A stretch of 64,000 bases of DNA, from assembly GCF_013403975.1 (NCBI RefSeq), contig NZ_JABFDH010000005.1, positions 124,001 to 188,000 on the forward strand, in the 5' to 3' direction. This stretch comes from Winogradskyella ursingii. GTDB lineage: Bacteria > Bacteroidota > Bacteroidia > Flavobacteriales > Flavobacteriaceae. Positions 8,667 to 16,481 of this stretch are shown here, in pieces (position 1 is the stretch's first letter; each line of letters starts with the position of its first letter). The position numbers and the translations under genes were made by a program. Under the pieces are notes generated by a model. That model was not told where the DNA came from. It was given only the letters and a program-made list of their open reading frames with translations, and made no database searches.

Positions 8667-9673
8667 GCTGCTGCAGTATTTGGAAGGTTTTGGGACTCTA
8701 AATTAACGTTTTTGGGTCGTATGGCTTTATTCAAAAGTATGGGATAAAAAATATAATAATACACGATTAAAAATAACGACATAAATATAATACCATAAGC
8801 TAGAACTGGTGGCATTTGCTCACCATATCTAGTAATAAACCCTTCTATAAAACCAGCAATGATAAAAAACGGAATAGTACTAACCACAATCTTTAAACCG
8901 TCTTTGGCGCCTTTCATAAAGGCTACGCGTCTGGAATAAGTTTTTGGAAACAAAAAACTATTGCCCATCACCAAACCTGCACATCCTGCAATTACAATCA
9001 CCGAAATCTCAATGGTACCATGAAGCCATATGGTTGAGGTTTTTTCAAGAATACCGTTATTATAAAAAAAAGTGATGAAGGCACCGAGCATAATCCCATT
9101 GCTAAAAAGAACGTAAATAGTACCAACGCTAAAAAAGATGCCAAATGCAAATGCGATGATTGCAACTCTAATATTATTGATGGTAATGCCCAAAAATGAA
9201 CCAACATTGCTTCCGCTTTTATAAACTGCCATGGGTTCACCTTTTTCAATATTTTCAATGGTCATGTTCACATAGGCATCGCCCAATATCAGTCTAACAA
9301 AAGAATCGTCGTTTATAGTTGAAACTGCGCCAATGACTACAGCCGACATAAATATCAGGAAAGCATAAAGCAGTGTTTTATGGTACTGTCTAAAAAACAG
9401 TGGAAATTCGTCACGCCAAAACGTAATAATTTTGTTTTTAGATTCCTTTTTGGTAATGTAAATTTTCTGATGTGCCTGCGAAGCCAACGAATTTAGGTAT
9501 AGCAAAGTTTTACTCTCAGGATAGTAGGTCTGGGCGTAAGATAAATCGTTAGTAAGTTGTATATAAAAAGAAGCTAAGTCGTCCGGATTTATTTTCGCAT
9601 TATTATTGTTCAATGCCCTTTCAAAACCAATCCATTTTTCCTTATTTTGCTTCACGAAAGACGCTTCGCGCAT
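8663..9673 (-). CDS. SpoIIM-like (stage II sporulation protein M family) membrane protein
   Basis: A 336-residue protein. I take ATG at 9673 (MREASFVKQNKEKW) over a TTG three codons upstream, because the family usually begins with this RE..F....W motif. A soluble helical N-terminus (about 1-90) precedes a multi-pass membrane domain with five or six segments. The family pattern is FFYNNGILEKTSTIWLHGTIEISVIVIAGCAGL. The name comes from Bacillus SpoIIM, part of the DMP peptidoglycan-remodelling complex; this organism shows no sign of sporulation, so only homology is claimed. It is the first gene of the operon and lies 35 bases from the divergent RDD gene. Confidence 0.88.
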   Translation of the reverse strand: MREASFVKQNKEKWIGFERALNNNNAKINPDDLASFYIQLTNDLSYAQTYYPESKTLLYLNSLASQAHQKIYITKKESKNKIITFWRDEFPLFFRQYHKTLLYAFLIFMSAVVIGAVSTINDDSFVRLILGDAYVNMTIENIEKGEPMAVYKSGSNVGSFLGITINNIRVAIIAFAFGIFFSVGTIYVLFSNGIMLGAFITFFYNNGILEKTSTIWLHGTIEISVIVIAGCAGLVMGNSFLFPKTYSRRVAFMKGAKDGLKIVVSTIPFFIIAGFIEGFITRYGEQMPPVLAYGIIFMSLFLIVYYYIFYPILLNKAIRPKNVNLESQNLPNTAAA

Positions 9674-9708
9674 AAAAAACAATTAAATTTAAACGAATAT
9701 ACATTGCA

Positions 9709-10434
9709 ATGAGCAAATTAGCAATTAACACCGCCCAAAATGTCAACCTAGATTACAAGTTAATTGGTCTGGGAGAGCGCATGGTGGCATTTTTAATCGA
9801 TGGGATTATATTGGTCACTTACATGACCATTATGGAAAATCTTGTTGCTTTCTCAGAGTTATTCGATTCAGATGGTTGGACCCGACAAGGCTTTACGGGA
9901 TTGTTTTTACTACCTGCTTTTTTTTATTCGTTATTGTGCCATATTATTTTTGGTGGGCAAACGGTTGGTAAAATGATCATGAAAATCAAAGTGGTACGTC
10001 TCGATGGTTCTCCAACGCAATGGTACAATTTATTGGTCCGTTGGATGTTAAGAATCGTTGATATTTGGCTGTTTTTTTCATCGATTGGTGTGTTAAGTAT
10101 CTTACTTTCAGACAAAAAACAGCGTGTAGGAGATTCCGCTGCTGGAACCGTGGTGATCAGCGTAAAGAAAAAGCATAAAATTACAAGCACTATTCTAGAA
10201 GAAATAAATGACGATTACGTCCCTGTATTTACCAATGTGACGCAGTTGACCGATAGGGATATCCGAATCGTAAAAGAGGCTTTTTTACTATCCAAAAGAA
10301 ACAATGATTTTAAAACACTCACCATGCTGAAAAACAAGATATGCAATGTGTTGAAGATCGAAACCAAACTGTATGATGTTCAGTTTATAGATACTATTTT
10401 AAAGGATTATAATTATTATACTCAAAGAATGTAA
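9709..10434 (+). CDS. RDD-family membrane protein
   Basis: A 241-residue protein. The RDD domain occupies about residues 15-150: YKLIGLGERMVAFLIDGII holds the first Arg and Asp, followed by membrane helices and the typical GGQTVGKMIMKIKVVRLDGS loop. The third helix ends in DKKQRVGDSAAGTVVI. The C-terminal 90 residues are a soluble helical extension (RDIRIVKEAF...) common in the Bacteroidota form of this gene. Some RDD proteins act as Na+/H+ antiporters; a role here is unproven. It is divergent from the SpoIIM-like gene with only 35 bases between, an arrangement that suggests shared control with the MoxR operon. Confidence 0.88.
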   Translation: MSKLAINTAQNVNLDYKLIGLGERMVAFLIDGIILVTYMTIMENLVAFSELFDSDGWTRQGFTGLFLLPAFFYSLLCHIIFGGQTVGKMIMKIKVVRLDGSPTQWYNLLVRWMLRIVDIWLFFSSIGVLSILLSDKKQRVGDSAAGTVVISVKKKHKITSTILEEINDDYVPVFTNVTQLTDRDIRIVKEAFLLSKRNNDFKTLTMLKNKICNVLKIETKLYDVQFIDTILKDYNYYTQRM

Positions 10435-10485
10435 GCAGAGAACCATTTCTTTCTTTTCGGAAAAAGTACGTGAATCGCTAATGTT

Positions 10486-10581
10486 GAGTGAAGTTGAAGC
10501 ATCTCAGAGAATCAAGCTTTTCAAATGAAATGAAAAAAGGGAGTTGGGTGGTTGTCCTGTCCTGAGCCAAGTCGAGGGGCT
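10486..10581. repeat. two degenerate flavobacterial REP-like motifs
   Basis: In the 251-base gap between the RDD and TRIC genes, 10486-10509 (GAGTGAAGTTGAAGCATCTC) and 10561-10581 (CCTGAGCCAAGTCGAGGGGC) are degenerate forms of the short GAGC-GAAGTCGA-type intergenic motif, a better copy of which lies at 24921-24950. No gene or promoter is obvious in the gap. Confidence 0.5.
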
Positions 10582-10685
10582 TTACAAGAACTGGCTTCAG
10601 AATCTCAAGAAAATGAATAATTGCCGCAATATATCTTGAGTAAAGTAGAAAATCAGGAATAATAAAAATTTAAACGATTTACAGA

Positions 10686-11309
10686 ATGAATGACACGTTT
10701 TTCCAGATCATCGATATTTTAGGAACCATAGCATTCGCAATTTCTGGAGTATTGGTAGCACTTAACAAAAGAATGGATGCTTTTGGTGTGCTTATTATTG
10801 CATTTGTTACAGCTGTTGGTGGTGGCACATTGCGTGACGTTATGATTGGGATTGAACCTGTATCATGGATGACAAACATGACTTATGTTTACGTTATCAT
10901 TGGATCAGCAATCTTAGCAGTAGTCTTAAAAAAATATATAGGATATTTAAGTAGAACACTCTTTTTGTTTGATACCATTGGTATTGCGCTTTATACTGTT
11001 GTTGGCATTGAGGTTGGTCTTATTGCTGGTTTGCATCCCATTATCTGCATTGCTTTAGGTACGATGACCGCATGTTTTGGTGGTGTCATCAGAGATATTC
11101 TTTGTAACGAGATTCCGGTAATTTTTAGAAAGGAAATTTATGCCACAGCATGTATTTTAGGTGGTCTAACATACTTTTTGCTGCGTGAATTTTTAGAGGA
11201 TAGAAACTATCTTTTTATTATCGCCGGACTTATAGTGATGACTGTGCGATTGCTGGCAGTAAGGTTTGAAATTAGTTTACCCAGTTTATATAAGGATGAG
11301 AAAAAATAA
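10686..11309 (+). CDS. trimeric intracellular cation (TRIC) channel family protein
   Basis: A 207-residue membrane protein of the bacterial TRIC/UPF0126 family. Seven hydrophobic segments are arranged as two repeats plus one. Each repeat carries the glycine signature that kinks the pore helix: AVGGGTLRDVM around residue 40 and ACFGGVIRDIL around residue 125. Bacterial and archaeal members form homotrimeric cation channels with one pore per subunit. The ATG at 10686 directly begins the first helix. It stands alone, with no matching neighbour, and the downstream region holds a decayed DUF6090 copy on the other strand. Confidence 0.92.
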   Translation: MNDTFFQIIDILGTIAFAISGVLVALNKRMDAFGVLIIAFVTAVGGGTLRDVMIGIEPVSWMTNMTYVYVIIGSAILAVVLKKYIGYLSRTLFLFDTIGIALYTVVGIEVGLIAGLHPIICIALGTMTACFGGVIRDILCNEIPVIFRKEIYATACILGGLTYFLLREFLEDRNYLFIIAGLIVMTVRLLAVRFEISLPSLYKDEKK

Positions 11310-11422
11310 GTGAGGTATCCTTCCATGCCTTTCAACCTTTTTTATTTAAAGTTTTACTTTTAGGTTGAATAACGTTTTCAGATTTCTGCCGATAGGGATG
11401 TAGGCTTTCATTTGTTGCTATT

Positions 11423-11500
11423 ATTTATTGGTAGAACAATTAATATTCCGATAAACACAAGAATGATTTCTCCAATAGCACATTTTTATTTTAAACATTT
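11423..11500 (-). pseudogene. remnant of a second DUF6090 gene (N-terminal membrane segment)
   Basis: Read on the minus strand, 11479 down to about 11425 translates as AIGEIILVFIGILIVLPINN, nearly identical to the membrane segment AIGEIILVVIGILIALQINN of the intact DUF6090 gene just upstream (11508-12275). Upstream of it the preserved TTTAAAATA block is out of frame by a small insertion and an in-frame TAA occurs; downstream an early TGA follows NNSNK. The remnant lies eight bases after the stop of the intact gene in the same orientation. It therefore looks like the decayed second member of a tandem array. Confidence 0.8.
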
Positions 11501-11507
11501 TTCTCTC

Positions 11508-12275
11508 CTAGTCGTCGGTTATTGCATCAATTTCTTTGATAATTAAATTTCCTAATTCAGTTAGCTGATCATATTGTTCAATCATCGTATCAAATTGCCA
11601 GGCAGCTAAACTAATCACATTTCTATAAGCTGGTTTGGCCGTATATTCTTTAAATGCCTGGTCATATTCGGATTGAGGTGTGGCTTTTGTAGCTAGAGAA
11701 TCTAATGACATAAATGCCGATGCCAGAATAAGTGACCTATCGAATTGCGTATCGAGATAATTCTCTTGATGAACCGTATACTGATTGTAGCTCTTCTCAT
11801 TTTCTGCGATAACATCCACCAAGTTGTAATATTTTGCCATAAGTGAATCGAGTTTGGTATTATTGATTTTACCGTAGTATGCAGAATTTTGCAATGATTC
11901 ATAGCCTCCAGAATTTGGTTTAAAGTAAAAATCGACAAAAGCTGAACCGCTTATCTTAAACAAGAAAAGATTATCACTTTCGGTCTTTTCTAAGATACTA
12001 TTACGAGCTTTTTTACAAAGCTCAGCAATTTGTCTTCTTCCTTGAGATAATAGTTCAAGTTGTTCTAAATCTTCCATTGTATGGGTTTTAATCTTTACCA
12101 AATATTCATTCAGAGATTTTTTATCTTTTATAGACTGATTCCAATTGTTTATCTGTAATGCAATCAAAATCCCAATTACCACAAGTATAATTTCCCCAAT
12201 GGCATATTTTAAATACTTTCTTGTCTTATTTTCTGAAAGCGAGTTTTGGCGAATTTTCCGAAAGAACTTTATCAT
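11508..12275 (-). CDS. DUF6090 family membrane-anchored protein
   Basis: A 255-residue protein with a basic N-terminus (FFRKIRQNSLSENKTRKYL), one membrane segment (about residues 27-44, ending in the family hallmark LIALQINNWN), and a long helical extracytoplasmic domain. DUF6090 proteins are common in Flavobacteria, often in tandem copies; function is unknown. A frame-shifted remnant of a second copy lies directly downstream (11423-11500). A degenerate palindromic motif (TTTCCCGAGAAAGCGGAAA, about 12283-12300) lies just upstream of the start. Family assignment is by the N-terminal signature; the rest of the protein is divergent. Confidence 0.82.
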   Translation of the reverse strand: MIKFFRKIRQNSLSENKTRKYLKYAIGEIILVVIGILIALQINNWNQSIKDKKSLNEYLVKIKTHTMEDLEQLELLSQGRRQIAELCKKARNSILEKTESDNLFLFKISGSAFVDFYFKPNSGGYESLQNSAYYGKINNTKLDSLMAKYYNLVDVIAENEKSYNQYTVHQENYLDTQFDRSLILASAFMSLDSLATKATPQSEYDQAFKEYTAKPAYRNVISLAAWQFDTMIEQYDQLTELGNLIIKEIDAITDD

Positions 12276-12371
12276 ATTCTTTTTCCCGAGAAAGCGGAAA
12301 TCTTATTGGTTGGTTTCCTTAAAGATATGATTTTAATTGAATTGGGTAGTTTATATTGTGAAGACTAAAGG

Positions 12372-12481
12372 TGTCTTGTCCTAAAATATGGTTATAGGTA
12401 AAAAGTTGGTAGACGATGCTAAATATTAAAATCCTCTAGTGAAAAATCGATGCAATTTTACTTACCTCTTTGGTGGCAGAC
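12372..12481. repeat. 110-bp direct repeat, copy 1
   Basis: Matches 13308-13417 over its full 110 bases without a net gap. The shared core of 32 identical bases (12436-12467 versus 13372-13403) includes AAAAATCGATGCAATTTTAC, and a 17-base block ATGCTAAATATTAAAAT also matches. It begins 42 bases after the stop of the CPBP-family gene (minus strand). Confidence 0.9.
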
Positions 12482-12523
12482 GGTATTTTTTACTATAGTA
12501 CTTTTTTGCTTTACGCTTTTTAA

Positions 12524-13231
12524 TTAAATCACTCTTTCAATCATGGACATACTATTTAATATGCAATGAGCAATTATTAAGGGCCATAAATTTCGTCCAA
12601 ATTTCACATACGCTATTCCCATTATTAAACCAATAAGTCCAACAGTAATCGACCTTTCTGATAAGTCGTTTGAATGTCTAAATCCGAAAATAAATGCTTG
12701 TAAGATTACAGCTATGACAGTAGCAAATGTAGTTGAAGAAAACAATTTTTCAATCCAGTTCATCAAAAAACCTCTATCTAGTAGTTCCTCTAACATTGAT
12801 TCAAGCCAAATGAATGGGATAATTATAAAAAACTGCAACCAGTTTCCTTTTAGATTTCCAAATTTAGACTCTGCACTTTCAGATGATGTATCCGATGCTA
12901 AAGAAAACGGTAATTGGTCTTTTGTAATTTCAAAGGTTATGATTGAAATCATTATTGAAATGAGAATAATAATTGAAATGCCTAATGCTCTCCATAAATT
13001 TTTTGGTTTAGTTAATCCCAAATCATGCCAAGAAACACGTCTAACTTTCATTCTCCAACTTGCTACAATCAAAGTTGTTAATGACCAAAAAAGGCCATTC
13101 GCGATAAAACCTACTTTTGGTATATATATCTCCCTTATCAAGAACATAACAGAAACGTAGATAATAAGGTCAAAAAGGAATCCTTTGTAATTAGTTGGTT
13201 GTAAATTAGAAAAAGTAATGTCTTTGGTCAT
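12524..13231 (-). CDS. CPBP-family intramembrane protease-like protein
   Basis: A 235-residue membrane protein with seven or so hydrophobic segments. All three CPBP (Abi/Rce1) motifs are intact: EELLDR (E148, E149, R153), FGFRH (F182 to H186) and HCILN (H222 to N226). Rce1-type enzymes use these Glu/His residues for intramembrane proteolysis. The substrates of bacterial CPBP proteins are mostly unknown; some serve in bacteriocin immunity. It is a single gene, flanked on both sides by copies of a 110-bp direct repeat. This suggests acquisition or duplication as a unit. A long antisense ORF covers it but is a shadow. Confidence 0.88.
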   Translation of the reverse strand: MTKDITFSNLQPTNYKGFLFDLIIYVSVMFLIREIYIPKVGFIANGLFWSLTTLIVASWRMKVRRVSWHDLGLTKPKNLWRALGISIIILISIMISIITFEITKDQLPFSLASDTSSESAESKFGNLKGNWLQFFIIIPFIWLESMLEELLDRGFLMNWIEKLFSSTTFATVIAVILQAFIFGFRHSNDLSERSITVGLIGLIMGIAYVKFGRNLWPLIIAHCILNSMSMIERVI

Positions 13232-13307
13232 TTTGATGGTTCAGATCCTCAATTGGACGAGTATTTTTTCTAATTGTTACAATTTCAATTTAATGTAGCT
13301 CGAGCAA

Positions 13308-13417
13308 TGTCTTGTTTAGAAATATGGTTTTAAGTAAAAAATTGTTAGACCATGCTAAATATTAAAATGCCCTAGTGAAAAATCGATGCAATTTTACTTA
13401 CCTACTTGTTGGTAGAC
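13308..13417. repeat. 110-bp direct repeat, copy 2
   Basis: Second copy of the element at 12372-12481, in the same orientation. It lies 37 bases after the stop of the M24 gene and upstream of the CPBP gene, so each copy sits about 40 bases 3' of a minus-strand stop codon. It contains no ORF and no strong hairpin with a T run. Confidence 0.9.
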
Positions 13418-13454
13418 ATGTTTCTTAACAAAGAACTTTTTAGGGATGAGGTAT

Positions 13455-14642
13455 TTATATGCCATACATTTTCTTGACGATATTCCCTTTTAATTTTTGT
13501 AGTGGTTTTGAGTTTGTAAACGTTAAACTTTTTATATCGTCAGGACAATTGGTTAATATTTCATATCCATTTTTTGTGATCAATACAGTGTCTGAATGTC
13601 TAAAACCTCCAATACCTTCGATATAAATTCCTGGTTCAATACTAACAACCATATTTTCTTTTAAAACGGTTTTGTCTCCTTCGGCTAAATAAGGACCTTC
13701 ATGATTTCCTAAACCTATGCCATGACCTGTTCTATGCATTAAATTCTTCTTTAAACCTTGGTCTATTAAAAATTGTTTGGCAGCTAAATCTACATCTTCT
13801 GCAATAGTGCCAGGTTTTAAAACCGCATAACTTCTTCTTCTTGCTTCCATCATTAACTTAAAAGCTTCTTCTTGATCTTTTGTTGGTTGACTGGTAAAAA
13901 ATGTTCTTTCCAATTCAGCCGAATAGCCATTTACTCGTAAAAATGCCAAACTAATATGTGAGCCTTCAATAAAAACATCAGATACTTTCGGAATTCCGTG
14001 AGGTTGAAATGAAATTCTACTCGGCCAAGCTGCTACTAAGATATTTGTAGCTAAATAATCAAATGGTGTTTCTTTAATTACTTTTTGTTGAATAGAACGT
14101 CCAATTGAAAATACCTCAAGTTCCGACATTCCGAAATATGCATTCTTATTTAATTTATCGATACTAATATCACAATATCTAGAAGCTTGCTTTATTAATT
14201 CAATTTCCTGACTGCTTTTAATCCACCTATGTTTTTCTAATATTGTATTTGCTACGGTTTTAAGATTAACCGAGGCCAAAAAAGCTGCTATTTCAAAAGG
14301 TGTTTTTCCACTAATTCCAATAAGTTTACTGTCCTTTACTTTCTCTAAAAGTACATCTTCCCAACGTTCTGGTTTTTGAGCAGGATATTCCCAATAACTT
14401 ACTATCTCATTAATATTATCAACTGTTTTAAGGTGAGCTAATTCCATTTTAGGAACAATAAAACTCACCTTATTTTCTTTAATTACTAATAAAAATAATC
14501 TTTCAAGACTTTTGTAGGTCAATCCAGTTAGGTAGTAAATATCTTCTTCTTCTGAAATGATTAAAGTATCTATATCACCAGTTTTAATCTTATCTTGTGC
14601 TAATTGTATTCTTTGTTTGTATTCAGATTTACTTATTTTCAA
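13455..14642 (-). CDS. M24-fold (creatinase/prolidase-like) hydrolase lacking canonical metal ligands
   Basis: A 395-residue two-domain protein: a creatinase-type N-terminal domain (about 1-140) and a pita-bread M24 domain (about 145-380). Compared with metal-dependent M24 aminopeptidases, the His (H307 in GHGIG) and one Glu (E336 in SIEPGIY) are kept. The first Asp position is Leu (L232), the second is Glu (GYSAELERT, E243) and the last Glu is Ser (GGFRHSD, S350). The GY..ALERT-like pattern recalls creatinase and ectoine hydrolase, which work without metals. A C-N hydrolase of that type is therefore as likely as a peptidase. The start is TTG at 14642; no in-frame ATG is near. No transporter neighbours help to name a substrate. 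Confidence 0.8.
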   Translation of the reverse strand: MKISKSEYKQRIQLAQDKIKTGDIDTLIISEEEDIYYLTGLTYKSLERLFLLVIKENKVSFIVPKMELAHLKTVDNINEIVSYWEYPAQKPERWEDVLLEKVKDSKLIGISGKTPFEIAAFLASVNLKTVANTILEKHRWIKSSQEIELIKQASRYCDISIDKLNKNAYFGMSELEVFSIGRSIQQKVIKETPFDYLATNILVAAWPSRISFQPHGIPKVSDVFIEGSHISLAFLRVNGYSAELERTFFTSQPTKDQEEAFKLMMEARRRSYAVLKPGTIAEDVDLAAKQFLIDQGLKKNLMHRTGHGIGLGNHEGPYLAEGDKTVLKENMVVSIEPGIYIEGIGGFRHSDTVLITKNGYEILTNCPDDIKSLTFTNSKPLQKLKGNIVKKMYGI

Positions 14643-14668
14643 ATCGTAGTTTTATTGTTTTTTCTAAT

Positions 14669-14810
14669 TTAGGCTAAGGGTTTTGCTAAGTTTTTGTTAT
14701 GGAAAAATTCGCAGGATTCTTTTCGCAATAGTGGAAAGATAGTAAATAAGGGTTTAATTTCACTTAGGAATTATCTCGTAATGAATTATAGTAGTTGTTA
14801 TGTAGCGTTA
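14669..14810. repeat. probable dispersed intergenic repeat between M24 and lipoprotein genes
   Basis: This 142-base AT-rich stretch fills nearly the whole gap between two minus-strand genes. It has distinctive non-coding blocks such as GGCTAAGGGTTTTGCTAAG, TTCGCAGGATTCTTTTCGCA and TAATGAATTATAGTAG. It resembles dispersed intergenic repeats I associate with flavobacterial genomes. Only one copy is in this window, so repeat status is inferred. It contains no supportable gene. Confidence 0.35.
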
Positions 14811-14812
14811 TT

Positions 14813-15292
14813 TTATTCGGTTAAAATAATCAAGACATTTTTTCCTTCATTTCCACTACAGTTGAGAATTGTAGTATCGGCATCTTTGAGAACTAAAAGA
14901 CTTTTAATCGCATTGTGTTCTATACGATATTCTTTCCGCTCTTTTTTATGAACTAAAATTCCATTCATAACAATCAACGAAATACTATCTCTATTGTTCA
15001 TATTATATCTTTTTTTGAATTCCTCCGATTCAATTTCGGTCAGATTAAAAGATTCAGATTCTTTATTCAATTGAGATATATGTAGCGTTTTAGTTTTTCT
15101 GTTGGCTGTTATATCAATTATATTTTCGGGATCTAGATAGTATTTTTCAAGTTCTATTTCTGATTCCTTATTCAGTAATGTTTTATAACTCTTATTTAAA
15201 TCTAAGTTTCTAGCTTTTTTATAATTCACCAACCTTATTCCACAACTGGAGAAAAGGATAAGAATTAATATATATAGAGTTTTTATTCGCAT
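14813..15292 (-). CDS. small lipoprotein of unknown function
   Basis: I place the start at the ATG at 15292 rather than the upstream ATG at 15361, because it gives a textbook lipoprotein signal: MRIKTLYILILILFSSCG, with lipidated Cys at residue 17 in the lipobox FSSC. The mature part (about 140 residues) is charged, with a predicted beta-rich pattern and no recognisable domain. The upstream in-frame extension has no export logic. Neighbours (M24 gene and another exported protein, both minus strand) give no functional clue. Likely outer-membrane or periplasmic. Confidence 0.6.
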   Translation of the reverse strand: MRIKTLYILILILFSSCGIRLVNYKKARNLDLNKSYKTLLNKESEIELEKYYLDPENIIDITANRKTKTLHISQLNKESESFNLTEIESEEFKKRYNMNNRDSISLIVMNGILVHKKERKEYRIEHNAIKSLLVLKDADTTILNCSGNEGKNVLIILTE

Positions 15293-15438
15293 ATTTTTTA
15301 TGCTATACAATTTGTGTGTAAAGTTTGTTAAGTGGTTAAGGGCTGAATTTAGCAAATACAAACCAAATAGAAAATCAGTGAGGATTTTTGTAAGTTGGCG
15401 ATGACGAGCAATTACTTATAGCTATCCTAAGTTTGCAT

Positions 15439-16239
15439 CTAGTTTTTTAAATATTTAATTTTCCTAGTCTTAGTTTCAGTTATCTTTTTCTTTTTCCCAT
15501 CTATTTGTATTTTCTTTAATATTGTCCAATTTCCTTGTTTGTCATATTTATATTTAACTAAATATTTAATATTAGAACTTGATGTTGGCCAATAAAATTC
15601 TGTCAAGTCTCCAAAATCATTCCGTTTTATTTCAAAGTCCTTTCTAAAAAAATCGGTTTTGTTTAAGACAATTGAGCCATCTTCTCTATAAACTTTGTAA
15701 ATGAATTGGTTGTTTTTATAATCGTATTCAGCTGTAGATAATCCGGTTAACTGATTATTGATATTCAGAGTTCTAATTTCAACAGGATTACTGTATTCAT
15801 TTAAGATTACTCTCATTGTATAGTTCAATGTTCCATCTTGATTAAGTATTTTTAAATCCTTTGTTTTTTCTCCATATACAGTTTCGTATTTTGAAGTCCT
15901 CCAGCCCAAAGCTTTATGTTTGAACCTTACGGTATTTTTTAAAACGCGATTTAAAGTGTCAAAAGAAAATTCTCTAGTGGATTCAAGTTCCGAGTCTTTA
16001 TATCGTTTCAATCTGACAATTGCACTTTCTGGAAACGTGTAATTTATTTTTTCGGAATAGGTAAAATCTTGACCAGGATTTACTTGCCTTGTAACGATAA
16101 TTTCTTTTACATTTCCATTTTTTAGAACATAATCTTTAGGTAAATCAATTCTGCTTATTTCCGTATGCATTGAAGTTTGTCCAGCGCAATATATACTGAA
16201 CAAAAGCATAAATATTATTTTTAGTAAATGGTCTTTCAT
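15439..16239 (-). CDS. secreted protein of unknown function with RHS/YD-like strands
   Basis: A 266-residue exported protein. Residues 1-20 are a signal peptide (MKDHLLKIIFMLLFSIYCAG). The mature part is a series of beta-strand pairs with patterns such as EYDYKNNQFIYKVYREDGS and VKYKYDKQGNWTILKK, which resemble the YD/RHS-like repeats found in many secreted Bacteroidota proteins. No toxin, protease or T9SS C-terminal domain is visible. A perfect run of 21 CAA units (TTG on the sense strand) lies 24 to 86 bases upstream of the start, within what should be its promoter or leader. Expression may therefore vary with repeat length (inference). Confidence 0.65.
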   Translation of the reverse strand: MKDHLLKIIFMLLFSIYCAGQTSMHTEISRIDLPKDYVLKNGNVKEIIVTRQVNPGQDFTYSEKINYTFPESAIVRLKRYKDSELESTREFSFDTLNRVLKNTVRFKHKALGWRTSKYETVYGEKTKDLKILNQDGTLNYTMRVILNEYSNPVEIRTLNINNQLTGLSTAEYDYKNNQFIYKVYREDGSIVLNKTDFFRKDFEIKRNDFGDLTEFYWPTSSSNIKYLVKYKYDKQGNWTILKKIQIDGKKKKITETKTRKIKYLKN

Positions 16240-16261
16240 TGAAATAGCTACAACTTATTAT

Positions 16262-16325
<64 letters not shown>

Positions 16326-16481
16326 AAAGTTCTGTTATCCTTTAATTATTTTGGGATATCTCAACTAATAAGCTTGTGTATTCAATTATAAATATATCAA
16401 AAACAAGTTGCTTTATGTGCTTATATTAAATTTTGAGACTTTTTTATATGTTCTGCATCTGGTTTCATTTAAAAGCATTCA

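Noticed and set aside
8663..9673. Sporulation function for the SpoIIM-like protein
   Set aside because: Only the family name comes from sporulation; the gene set and phylum signs give no support for endospore formation.
12714..13160. 148-codon plus-strand ORF opposite the CPBP gene
   Set aside because: The minus-strand protein has all three CPBP motifs; the antisense reading is Ile/Asn-rich without family features.
12372..13417. The direct repeats as integron attC sites
   Set aside because: GTTAGAC near 13344 fits GTTRRRY, but no matching RYYYAAC partner or long imperfect palindrome exists in either copy, copy 1 lacks the motif, and no integrase gene is seen.
12372..13417. Repeats as a CRISPR array or transposon ends
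   Set aside because: Only two long direct copies with a gene between; no short regular spacers, no terminal inverted repeats, no transposase.
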